A stretch of 64,000 nt of DNA from Nocardioides sp. (GTDB lineage: Bacteria; Actinomycetota; Actinomycetes; Propionibacteriales; Nocardioidaceae): assembly GCF_014360585.1 (NCBI RefSeq), contig NZ_JACIXG010000008.1:1-64000 (forward strand). The letters run 5' to 3'. The notes under the pieces are model-generated. The model had not been told where the DNA came from. It did no database searches and saw only the letters and a program-made list of their open reading frames with translations. The translations under genes were made by a program, and so were the position numbers. Of the stretch, positions 42,607-49,542 are shown piece after piece; within the stretch, counting starts at the first letter, position 1; every line of letters begins with the position of its first letter.

Positions 42607-43875
42607 ATGGACACGACTACCGCGATCGCCCGCTTCGACGAAGTCCGGGCCGACACCGAACTCCTCGCCGAACCCCTCTCACCCGAGGACCAGACGGTCC
42701 AGTCGATGCCGGACGTCTCCCCGACCAAGTGGCATCGCGCGCACGTGACCTGGTTCTTCGAGACGTTCGTGCTGGCCGAGAACGAGCCCGGCTTCACCCC
42801 GTTCCAGGACAAGTACTGGTTCCTTTTCAACAGCTACTACGAGCAGGTCGGGCCGCGTTACGCGCGGCCGATGCGTGGTGTGATCAGCCGCCCCGGTGCG
42901 TACGAGGTCGGCGACTACCGGCGCAACGTCGACGATCGGGTCAGGGACCTGCTCGACCGCGTGGACGAGGGCACCTTCGCCAAGCTAGCCCCGACCATCG
43001 AGCTCGGCTTCCACCACGAGCAGCAGCACCAGGAGCTGCTGCTGATGGACATCAAGCACGTGCTCTCGCTCAACCCGCTGCAGCCGACGTACGCCGGGCG
43101 TCCGGTCGCGGGCGGCGGAATGGACCGGCTGGGGTGGGTCGACTTCGACGGCGGCCTGGTCGAGATCGGCTCTGCTGACGGCGGGGAGGGCGGTGGGTTC
43201 TGCTTCGACAACGAGCTGCCACGGCATCAGCAGTGGTTGGAGCCGTACCGGCTCGCCGACCGGTTGGTCACCAACGGCGAGTGGCTGGAGTTCATCGCCG
43301 ACGGCGGCTACCGGCGCCCCGAGCTGTGGCTCTCGGACGGGTGGGCGCGGGTCAACGCCGAGGGCTGGGGCGCCCCCTTCTACTGGCGAGAGGCCGACGG
43401 CGTGTGGTTCGAGCACACCCTGCACGGCACGGTGCCGCTCGACCCGGGACTGCCGGTCTGCCACCTGAGCCACTACGAAGCCGACGCGTACGCCACCTGG
43501 GCCGGCAAGCGCCTCCCGACCGAGGCCGAGTGGGAGCACGCCGCCCAGACCCACGAGGTGACCGGCAACCTCGCCGACCGAGACAGCTTCCACCCACGCG
43601 CGGCCGGCCCCTCGACCGGCGGCCTGCGCCAGCTCTTCGGGGACTGCTGGGAGTGGACCTCCTCGGCCTACCTGCCCTACCCGGGCTTCCACCCCGCCGC
43701 CGGCGCGATCGGTGAGTACAACGGAAAGTTCATGTCGAGCCAGATGGTGCTCCGCGGCGGCTGCGCGCTCACCCCACCGGGACACACCCGGGCCTCGTAC
43801 CGCAACTTCTTCCCTCCCGGCGCGCGCTGGCCGGTCACCGGCCTCCGGCTCGCCGACGACGGGCGTAGTGCGTGA
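42607..43875 (+). CDS. egtB: Ergothioneine biosynthesis sulfoxide synthase EgtB
   Basis: A 422-residue iron enzyme joining gamma-glutamylcysteine or cysteine to trimethylhistidine with oxygen. The N-terminal DinB_2 domain gives the three iron histidines, probably His46 (KWHRAHVTW), His137 and His141 (HHEQQHQELL). The C-terminal formylglycine-generating-enzyme-like domain has YATWAGKRLPTEAEWEHAAQ and ending GLRLADDGR. The RBS is GGAGACGTGAG. A 207-nt gap separates it from the CBS gene. It is the first gene of an operon with the 156-residue protein and egtD. Confidence 0.94.
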   Translation: MDTTTAIARFDEVRADTELLAEPLSPEDQTVQSMPDVSPTKWHRAHVTWFFETFVLAENEPGFTPFQDKYWFLFNSYYEQVGPRYARPMRGVISRPGAYEVGDYRRNVDDRVRDLLDRVDEGTFAKLAPTIELGFHHEQQHQELLLMDIKHVLSLNPLQPTYAGRPVAGGGMDRLGWVDFDGGLVEIGSADGGEGGGFCFDNELPRHQQWLEPYRLADRLVTNGEWLEFIADGGYRRPELWLSDGWARVNAEGWGAPFYWREADGVWFEHTLHGTVPLDPGLPVCHLSHYEADAYATWAGKRLPTEAEWEHAAQTHEVTGNLADRDSFHPRAAGPSTGGLRQLFGDCWEWTSSAYLPYPGFHPAAGAIGEYNGKFMSSQMVLRGGCALTPPGHTRASYRNFFPPGARWPVTGLRLADDGRSA

Positions 43876-44342
43876 CCTGGTCGGCGTCCGTCCCGTGTGC
43901 CCATCGCGGCATCCTCGGACCGCCGCAGACGCATGTCGACTGGGCCTGCGATCACGGCGACTGTCCCGCTCCCTTGCAGGTCGGCCCATGGACCGTCGCG
44001 GTCAGCGGCACCATCGACGAGTCGTGGACGCTCATCCTCGACAGAGCGCAGCAGCAACGCCTGCCGGTCGGCTCTGCCGTGGTCCAGCTCGCCAACGAGA
44101 TCGAGGTCGGTGACTACTCGGTCCTCCTCAGCGACGGGGAGGACCTCGTCCTGCTGACCGGTGACGAGGGCAGCCACCTGGTCCAGCCCGCGGCCTGGGA
44201 GTACGTCGTCAGCGGCCGTCCGCTCTCGGGCGCTCCGTCCACCCCGATCCCACCACGCACCATCGGCGTCCTCAGCCCGTGCGGGCCGACCTGGTGGCGG
44301 CTCGACATGCATCATCACAACTTGAAGGAGAACCACGCGTGA
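43872..44342 (+). CDS. Uncharacterised protein between egtB and egtD
   Basis: A 156-residue protein of no family I recognise. Its GTG overlaps the egtB stop (GTGA), and its own TGA overlaps the GTG of egtD (again GTGA), so it is translated as part of the ergothioneine operon. Features: Cys9 and His11 (PCAHRG), His21, Cys26-His28-Cys31 (ACDHGDCP), Cys137, and a C-terminal run HHH; the Cys/His pairs near the N-terminus could bind a metal. The middle (~38-115) is beta-rich. It is in the place usually held by egtC, a class II amidotransferase, but shows no N-terminal nucleophile cysteine or similarity to it. Function unknown. Confidence 0.75.
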   Translation: MTWSASVPCAHRGILGPPQTHVDWACDHGDCPAPLQVGPWTVAVSGTIDESWTLILDRAQQQRLPVGSAVVQLANEIEVGDYSVLLSDGEDLVLLTGDEGSHLVQPAAWEYVVSGRPLSGAPSTPIPPRTIGVLSPCGPTWWRLDMHHHNLKENHA

Positions 44343-45346
44343 CCCTCGACAGCAACGGCCAGACCAGCACCAGCACACCAGCCCCGGGCAGTCTCACCAC
44401 CTTGTTGACCGCCGAGGACCTGCGGCAGAGCCTTGCGGAGGACGCCCGCACCGGCTTGAGCGCATCGCCGAAGTGGCTCCCGCCGAAGTACTTCTACGAC
44501 CAGCGTGGTTCGGAGCTGTTCGAGGAGATCACCCGGCTGCCCGAGTACTACCCGACCCGCACCGAACGGGCGCTGTTGACCGAGCATGCGCGCGAGATCG
44601 CCGAGAGCTCCGACGCCGAGGTGCTTCTCGAGCTCGGGTCCGGCTCCTCGGAGAAGACCCGGCTCCTGCTCGACGCGCTGACGCAGACCGGTGGGCTGAC
44701 GACGTACGTCCCCGTCGATGTCAGCGCCAGCGCGCTCACCCAGGCGATGGACGCGCTCGCCGAGGAGCGGCCGGGGCTCGCATTGCACGGCGTCGTCGCC
44801 GACTTCGACCAGCATCTCGGGCAGCTGCCGACCCCGGGACGTCGGCTGATCGCGCTGCTGGGCAGCACGCTGGGCAACTACGACCGCCCCGGGCGAGAGC
44901 GGTTCCTGCGATCGGTCGCCGCCGCCATGCAGCCCGGGGAAGGCCTGCTGCTCGGGCTGGATCTGGTCAAGGACCCCGGCCATCTGGTCGCCGCGTACGA
45001 CGATGCCGCCGGGGTGACCGCCGAGTTCAACCTCAACGCGCTGCACGTCCTCAACCGCAGCCTGGGCGCCGACTTCGACGCCGACGGGTTCCGGCACCTG
45101 GCGCGGTGGAACACCGCGGAGGAACGGATCGAGATGCGACTCGTCGCCCAGGACTCCGCCCGGGTGGAGCTGCGCGAGCTCGACCTCGTCATCAAGTTCG
45201 ACGAGGGCGAGGAGCTCCTCACCGAGCTGTCCTGCAAGTTCCGTCGAAGCAGCGCCGCTGACGAGCTGGCTGCGGCGGGCTTCCGCGACCTTCGCTGGTG
45301 GACCGATCCGGAGGAGGCGTACGCGCTCGTCCTGGCCAGGCGCTGA
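44339..45346 (+). CDS. egtD: L-histidine N-alpha-methyltransferase EgtD
   Basis: A 335-residue SAM-dependent enzyme making trimethylhistidine (hercynine), first step of ergothioneine synthesis. SPKWLPPKYFYDQRGSELFE and ITRLPEYYPTRTERALL are the EgtD opening; LLELGSGSSEKTRLLLDAL is the SAM loop; LLGSTLGNYDRP follows. The GTG at 44339 is preceded by AAGGAG at 8 nt. The stop lies 41 nt before a strong hairpin. Confidence 0.95.
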   Translation: MTLDSNGQTSTSTPAPGSLTTLLTAEDLRQSLAEDARTGLSASPKWLPPKYFYDQRGSELFEEITRLPEYYPTRTERALLTEHAREIAESSDAEVLLELGSGSSEKTRLLLDALTQTGGLTTYVPVDVSASALTQAMDALAEERPGLALHGVVADFDQHLGQLPTPGRRLIALLGSTLGNYDRPGRERFLRSVAAAMQPGEGLLLGLDLVKDPGHLVAAYDDAAGVTAEFNLNALHVLNRSLGADFDADGFRHLARWNTAEERIEMRLVAQDSARVELRELDLVIKFDEGEELLTELSCKFRRSSAADELAAAGFRDLRWWTDPEEAYALVLARR

Positions 45347-45387
45347 GCACGAGGTCGGCGTGCTGAACACGTCGACCGTGAACGCAG

Positions 45388-45464
45388 TCTGCTCGATGCC
45401 CCTGAGGACGGCGCGGCCCCCGCCCCCGCTCGGGGCCGCGCCGTCATCAGGAGCATCGAGCAGA
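45388..45464. terminator. Bidirectional terminator, 33-bp stem
   Basis: Arms 45388-45420 and 45432-45464 are inverted copies differing at two positions (outer TCTGCTCGATGC, inner GACGGCGCGGCCCC), with an 11-nt loop. It lies between convergent egtD and the CsbD-like gene, so it can stop both transcripts. Confidence 0.85.
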
Positions 45465-45474
45465 CCGATTGCTG

Positions 45475-45648
45475 CTACTTCTTGAACGCGTCCTTCACGT
45501 TCTCGGCGGCCTTCTTCACCGAGGCCCCGGCCTGGTCGGCCTTGCCCTCGGTCTCGAGGGACTCGTCGTCGGTCGCCTTGCCGGCGGCCTCCTTGGCCTT
45601 GCCGCTGGCGTCCTGCGCGGCGTTCTTCGCCTTGTCACTCATACTCAT
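45475..45648 (-). CDS. CsbD-like small stress protein
   Basis: A 57-residue hydrophilic protein: MSMSDKAKNAAQDASGKAKE, then AGKATDDESLETEGKADQAG, then VKKAAENVKDAFKK, the lysine/alanine/glutamate pattern of CsbD (sigma-B controlled in Bacillus). AAGGAG lies 7 nt before the first of two in-frame ATGs. It follows the AmaP-like gene by 54 nt in the same direction, and fits the stress context. Function unknown. Confidence 0.85.
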   Translation of the reverse strand: MSMSDKAKNAAQDASGKAKEAAGKATDDESLETEGKADQAGASVKKAAENVKDAFKK

Positions 45649-45702
45649 ACCCGGACTCCTTCTCTCTTTGTGATGGATGGTGCGGGATCTCGACGAGCGC
45701 GA

Positions 45703-46287
45703 TCACTGCACTCGTACGTTGGACTGGCGGCCGGCTCTGCCACGCCGCGGCGAATCGACCAGAATCCGGCAGGTCACCGCGTCGTCGGGGAATGCCGAGG
45801 CGAGATCTTGCGAGCAGGTCTCAGCGGCGTCGGTGATCGACGAGACCGAGGCGACGGGGTCGATCCGCCCACGCAGCAGGATCACCGGCCGCGACCGGAT
45901 GGTCACCACCGTCCCGCTGACGCCGGTGAGGGCAGCCATGCCCTCGAGCCGGTCGGCGGCCGCAGCGGCGATCGAACGCAGGTCGGCTTCGACCCGGCCG
46001 GTCTGGTCGCTGGCCTGGAGGCGCAGGGTCGAGGGGCCGCGGCGCCCCAGATGGGACACCAGCCATACCAGGCCCAGCAGCCCGAGCAGAACGCCGGCTG
46101 CGGCGAACGCCCACGGGAACCAGCTCGTGCCCACGATCTCAGCGGCCGGGCCGGCGGACACCTCGTCCGGGTAGCCCTGCAGCACCCACTGGTAGTGCCA
46201 GTCGACGATCAGCAGCCCGAGGGCGATCAGAAGTACGCCGGCGAGCAGGGTGAGACCGCGGTCGAACCTGATCACTCGCGGAGTCAT
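45703..46287 (-). CDS. AmaP-like membrane anchor protein of the Gls24 cluster
   Basis: A 194-residue protein with two N-terminal membrane helices (about residues 10-30 and 55-80, LLAGVLLIALGLLIVDW and FAAAGVLLGLLGLVWLV), then a soluble domain. Its layout matches AmaP, which anchors Asp23 to the membrane in staphylococci. The start overlaps the preceding gene by 4 nt (ATGA). The soluble part has no recognised catalytic residues. A role as scaffold is inferred from context. Confidence 0.7.
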   Translation of the reverse strand: MTPRVIRFDRGLTLLAGVLLIALGLLIVDWHYQWVLQGYPDEVSAGPAAEIVGTSWFPWAFAAAGVLLGLLGLVWLVSHLGRRGPSTLRLQASDQTGRVEADLRSIAAAAADRLEGMAALTGVSGTVVTIRSRPVILLRGRIDPVASVSSITDAAETCSQDLASAFPDDAVTCRILVDSPRRGRAGRQSNVRVQ

Positions 46288-46889
46288 CGGGGCACCTCCG
46301 TGGCTCGCACCTTGATGCTGGCTCCGGTCAGCCGGCCGACCTCTTCGTCGAGGACGGCCCGCACGTGCTCTGCCACCGCGGCAGCCCCCTGCGGACCGTC
46401 GGGAGTGCTTCGCTCAGCGACGACGATGTCGACGACGGTGCGACGCCGAGTGCTGCGCGAGGAGTCGGCGGACATGACCCCCGGGAGCCGGTCGGCGGTC
46501 TCCTGAGCCAGGGCCGCGACGGCACCGGGCGCGAGCCACAGGTCGGCATCGCCCCTCACTCGCAGGTGCGTACGCCGCCCAGGCCTGAGCCCGAGCCAGA
46601 TCAGCACCAGGCCGGCGAGTGCGACGACTGCGCCGCCGATCGCCAGTCCGACGGTGGCGCGCAGGCCGTCGCTGCCGTCCACCAGGGCGGGAGCGATCGG
46701 CGAGCCGGTGGCCCACCCCTGGCTGACCAGGAGGTCACGGACCGCCACCACGGCGATCCCGATCAGGACCAGCGCGAGCACCGTGGCCGCCAGGACCACG
46801 ACGGGCGTGCGCCGAGGCTGAGCGCGCGGCACGGGCGGACGAGAGCTCGGTGCGACCTGCTCGTCCTGTTCAAGGGTCTGCGTGCTCAT
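46284..46889 (-). CDS. DUF6286-type membrane protein of the Gls24 cluster
   Basis: A 201-residue protein: a Pro/Arg-rich cytoplasmic start, two helices (~30-52 and ~82-100) separated by a loop (LLVSQGWATGSPIAPALVDG), then a soluble end with RTVVDIVVAERSTPDG and VRAVLDEEVGRLTGASIKVR. The pattern resembles DUF6286 proteins, which occur next to Asp23/Gls24 genes in actinobacteria. ATGA overlaps on both sides make it part of one translational unit. Function unknown. Confidence 0.7.
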   Translation of the reverse strand: MSTQTLEQDEQVAPSSRPPVPRAQPRRTPVVVLAATVLALVLIGIAVVAVRDLLVSQGWATGSPIAPALVDGSDGLRATVGLAIGGAVVALAGLVLIWLGLRPGRRTHLRVRGDADLWLAPGAVAALAQETADRLPGVMSADSSRSTRRRTVVDIVVAERSTPDGPQGAAAVAEHVRAVLDEEVGRLTGASIKVRATEVPR

Positions 46890-47290
46890 TCCACCCTCCT
46901 TCTGGTGTCGTCGGCGGCGGTCGGGTCGACCGCGTGCACGGTGACGTCCACGCTGCGGACCTCGATGCCGGAGAGGCGAAAGGCCTCTTCGCGTACGGTG
47001 TCTCGCGCTGCCGTGGCGATGCGTGAGACGTCGCCGGGCCAGATCATCGCGACGTCGAGCTTGACCCGGACGGCGCGACCCTCTGCCGTGATGTCGGCCT
47101 TCGGCAGCGCCATCCCGGTGATGCGGCCGAGCGTGCTGCTCTGCGCCACCGTCCCCGGCAGCCGCAGCGCCGCGAGCTCGACGATCCGCTGGAGCGCCTT
47201 GTTCCGGACGTCAAGCGTCCCGCGGTCCTCCGCCGGGTCAGCGGGCTCGGGGTCGAGGACGGCCGTCTGGCGCGTCGGGGACTCAACCAC
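46886..47290 (-). CDS. Asp23/Gls24 family protein (third in the operon)
   Basis: A 134-residue Asp23/Gls24 protein: RNKALQRIVELAALRLPGTV, GRAVRVKLDVAMIWPGDV, IATAARDTVREEAFRLSGIE and VRSVDVTVHAVDP. The GTG at 47290 overlaps the stop of the DUF2273 gene by 8 nt and has GAGGA upstream, so I prefer it to a longer frame starting at 47326. It ends at an ATGA junction with the DUF6286-type gene. Confidence 0.8.
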   Translation of the reverse strand: MVESPTRQTAVLDPEPADPAEDRGTLDVRNKALQRIVELAALRLPGTVAQSSTLGRITGMALPKADITAEGRAVRVKLDVAMIWPGDVSRIATAARDTVREEAFRLSGIEVRSVDVTVHAVDPTAADDTRRRVE

Positions 47291-47459
47291 GGCGTCCTCG
47301 CAGCAGGCTACGAAGATCGAGCTCACCGTCGACCTGGCCCCCGATGAGGTAGCCGGCCCCGCCCAGCACGATGGCCAGAAGCAGGCCGACGAGGCCCCCG
47401 GTGACGATGGCGATCGTGAGCAACAGTCCGGCGACCAGGCCGAGTGTCGAGTTGGTCAT
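47283..47459 (-). CDS. DUF2273 small membrane protein
   Basis: A 58-residue protein nearly all membrane-embedded: LGLVAGLLLTIAIVTGGLVG and LLLAIVLGGAGYLIGGQVDG, then a short ELDLRSLLRGRRG tail. This is the DUF2273 pattern, which accompanies Asp23 and AmaP in Gram-positive bacteria. Its AGGAGA ribosome site overlaps the stop of the upstream Gls24 gene. It likely fixes the Asp23 proteins to the membrane. Confidence 0.8.
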   Translation of the reverse strand: MTNSTLGLVAGLLLTIAIVTGGLVGLLLAIVLGGAGYLIGGQVDGELDLRSLLRGRRG

Positions 47460-47470
47460 GACGTGTTCTC

Positions 47471-47830
47471 CTAAGGAAGGTCAGTGCGGGTCGTAGCCGA
47501 GGAAGCGCTGTCGGGCAGGTGGATGTCCTCCACCGTGACGTCCACGGGGCCCGACACGTACGGCCGGACCGCCTGACGCACCGCGGCGGTGGTGTCGAGG
47601 ACCGGCATGCCCCAGTCGAGGACGACATGGACCGAGCAGCCGGGCTCGCGCATCCGAACTCCGTTCACGCGGCGACCCGGAAGGTAGGTGGCCACCTCCC
47701 CCACGGCCCCGGCGTGCAGATCGTGGACGCCAGGCACCGCGAGCACGGCGGCCGCGACGAGGTCGACGACCTCCGGCGCGGCGCCGTCGGCACCGTCGTC
47801 CTGCGGGGAAGGGTCGGTGTGCACAGTCAC
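47471..47830 (-). CDS. Asp23/Gls24-like protein (second in the operon)
   Basis: A 119-residue protein. VVDLVAAAVLAVPGVHDLHA, GEVATYLPGRRVNGVRM, CSVHVVLDWGMPVLDTTAAV and VDVTVEDIHLP follow the Asp23 arrangement of helix, strand, strand, helix, strand. It starts with GTG, overlapping the preceding stop (GTGA). A divergent paralogue of the neighbours; it may form mixed assemblies with them (inference). Confidence 0.75.
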   Translation of the reverse strand: MTVHTDPSPQDDGADGAAPEVVDLVAAAVLAVPGVHDLHAGAVGEVATYLPGRRVNGVRMREPGCSVHVVLDWGMPVLDTTAAVRQAVRPYVSGPVDVTVEDIHLPDSASSATTRTDLP

Positions 47831-48309
47831 TCCACCCGCCGGCCGGCATCCTGGTCGGCGTCGCTGGTCTCGTCCTCGAGGAAGACGTCGTGCACGGTGA
47901 TGTTGACCTCGGTGACCTCGAGGCCGGTCATGCGCTCGACCGACGCCTTCACGTTGCGGCGGATGGCGCTGGCGAGGTCAGGGATCGAGGTGCCGTACTC
48001 AGCGACGATGTCGAGGTCGGCGGCAGCCTGCCGCTCCCCCACCTCCACGGCGACGCCCTGGCCAAGATTCGTACGCGATCCAGGGATGCGCTCGCGGAGC
48101 GCCCCCGCCGCACGCGCAGCGCCGCCGCCGAGGTCGTGCACGCCGCTGATCTCGCGCGCAGCGATCCCCGCGATCTTCGAGACCACGGTGTCAGCGATCG
48201 AGGTGCGCCCGTACTCGCTCGCCAGCGCGCCCGAGTCGCTCCGGTCCGTCGACTGGCTCTGGCCGTCGTTCGTCAGCGAGCTCGTGGTCCCGGTCTTCGA
48301 CTGCGTCAT
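47827..48309 (-). CDS. Asp23/Gls24 family protein (first in the operon)
   Basis: A 160-residue Asp23/Gls24 protein. After a Ser/Thr-rich start: RTSIADTVVSKIAGIAAREI, GVHDLGGGAARA, RTNLGQGVAVEVGERQAAAD, VAEYGTSIPDLASAIRRNV and MTGLEVTEVNITVHDVFLED. It is the first gene of a six-gene unit reading toward the CsbD gene. The ATG at 48309 (MTQSKTGTTSS) has GGAAGG before it; the frame extends upstream without support. It should respond to envelope stress. Confidence 0.88.
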   Translation of the reverse strand: MTQSKTGTTSSLTNDGQSQSTDRSDSGALASEYGRTSIADTVVSKIAGIAAREISGVHDLGGGAARAAGALRERIPGSRTNLGQGVAVEVGERQAAADLDIVAEYGTSIPDLASAIRRNVKASVERMTGLEVTEVNITVHDVFLEDETSDADQDAGRRVE

Positions 48310-48401
48310 GAGAAGAACCTTCCTGGTGATGTTCGGTGGTGTTCGTGGGTGTTGACGCTGGTTAGTCGCGGCTACCCCTCGATATGTCACAGAAATCCGG
48401 G

Positions 48402-48417
48402 TGTGTTCTACATCACA
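48402..48417. promoter_or_regulatory. Possible CRP-type site
   Basis: TGTGT-TCTACA-TCACA, one mismatch from the CRP consensus TGTGA-N6-TCACA, in the 187-nt region between the divergent Gls24 operon and the ECF sigma gene. A Crp/Fnr-family gene exists 18 kb away, but the site could also be used by a CRP encoded elsewhere. Confidence 0.35.
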
Positions 48418-48496
48418 CATCTTTGCTCGAGGATGGTAGAACTTCATCTATCTGGGATCTGCCCTGTCGTGGCAGCAGAAGAAGGACTCGGGGGCA

Positions 48497-49066
48497 ATGT
48501 CGAAACCGCACGCGTCATCTGAGCCGTCGGCGACGGATGATGCCCTCGTGCGCGCGGCCCGCTTGGGCGACCAGGAGGCCTTCCGAGAGATCGTGGACCG
48601 CCACGGCCCCGCGATGTATCGCTACGCCCTCCGGTTGGTCGGCGACTCCACGGACGCCGCCGAGGCGACCCAGGAGGCCTTCGTCTCGGCCTGGCGCAGC
48701 CTGTCCACCTTCGCGGGGCACTCCTCGCTGCGTACGTGGCTGATCCGGCTCGTGCACCGCCGTGCGGCCGATCTCCAGCGGAACCGACGCGCGACTCCGA
48801 TCGACGACGGGCTGCTGTCGCGACTGTCTCCGGCGGCGTCGGACAACCCCCTGCAGACCGTGATCGACGCCGAGCTCCTCCAGGCGCTGCAGCTAGCATT
48901 GAATGAACTACCGTGGCACCAAAGGGCGGCCTGGCTTCTGCGGGAGGTCGAAGAGATGAGCTACGAGGAGATCTCCGTCGCCCTGGCCATGCCGATCGGC
49001 GCCGTCCGTGGACACCTCTACCGTGGTCGACGCACACTCGCGGAGAGGATGGCACGATGGCGCTAG
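48497..49066 (+). CDS. ECF-type RNA polymerase sigma factor
   Basis: A 189-residue sigma-70 family protein. Region 2: AFREIVDRHGPAMYRYALRL, then STDAAEATQEAFVSAWRSLS; region 4: LNELPWHQRAAWLLREVEEM, then SYEEISVALAMPIGAVRGHL. No region 1 or 3. It is divergent from the Gls24 operon and overlaps the next gene by 10 nt. No classical anti-sigma factor with a zinc motif follows, so control is unclear. It probably transcribes the Gls24 genes (inference). Confidence 0.9.
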   Translation: MSKPHASSEPSATDDALVRAARLGDQEAFREIVDRHGPAMYRYALRLVGDSTDAAEATQEAFVSAWRSLSTFAGHSSLRTWLIRLVHRRAADLQRNRRATPIDDGLLSRLSPAASDNPLQTVIDAELLQALQLALNELPWHQRAAWLLREVEEMSYEEISVALAMPIGAVRGHLYRGRRTLAERMARWR

Positions 49067-49530
49067 ATCCCAGCCCGCTCGACCGCGCCACCCGCGCCGC
49101 TCGAGCCGAAGAGCCTGAGGGATGGGTCGACCTGGCCGAGTCGATCATGTCGCGGGTGCGACGGGTCGTCGTCCCCTCCGAGCCGATCCTGACCTTCACC
49201 GCGCAGGGCACACCCTCGCGCGATGCGGAGGGCTCGGAGACCTTCGTCTCCGCGCGCGTGGTCACCGCCGCGCTGCGCCGGCTGCTCCAGGAGCACCCGA
49301 CCCACGCCCCGGAGACCATCGACCTGCACGTCGACGAAAGCCGCCTGACCGGCATCGACATCCGCCTCGTCGCCAGGTTCGGCGTCGAGCTCCACCCGCT
49401 GGCGGACACCCTGCGCCCGCAGATCTACGCCATCCTCCGAGACCTCCTCGGTCCGGCGCCCGGCGTCGACCCCTCGATGATCGAGATCGAGTACGTCGAC
49501 GTCACCCGAGGCGACCCGAACCGGACCTGA
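49057..49530 (+). CDS. Asp23/Gls24-like protein coupled to the ECF sigma factor
   Basis: A 157-residue protein whose ATG lies inside the end of the sigma gene. After EGWVDLAESIMSRVRRVVVP, it has SARVVTAALRRLLQEHPTHA, then TGIDIRLVARFGVELHPLAD, then IEIEYVDVTRGDP, an alternation resembling a degenerate Asp23 fold. It occupies the place of an anti-sigma factor. I propose a sensor or regulator link between the Gls24 proteins and the sigma factor. Not identified with certainty. Confidence 0.6.
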   Translation: MALDPSPLDRATRAARAEEPEGWVDLAESIMSRVRRVVVPSEPILTFTAQGTPSRDAEGSETFVSARVVTAALRRLLQEHPTHAPETIDLHVDESRLTGIDIRLVARFGVELHPLADTLRPQIYAILRDLLGPAPGVDPSMIEIEYVDVTRGDPNRT

Positions 49531-49542
49531 CCGGTTTATCAG

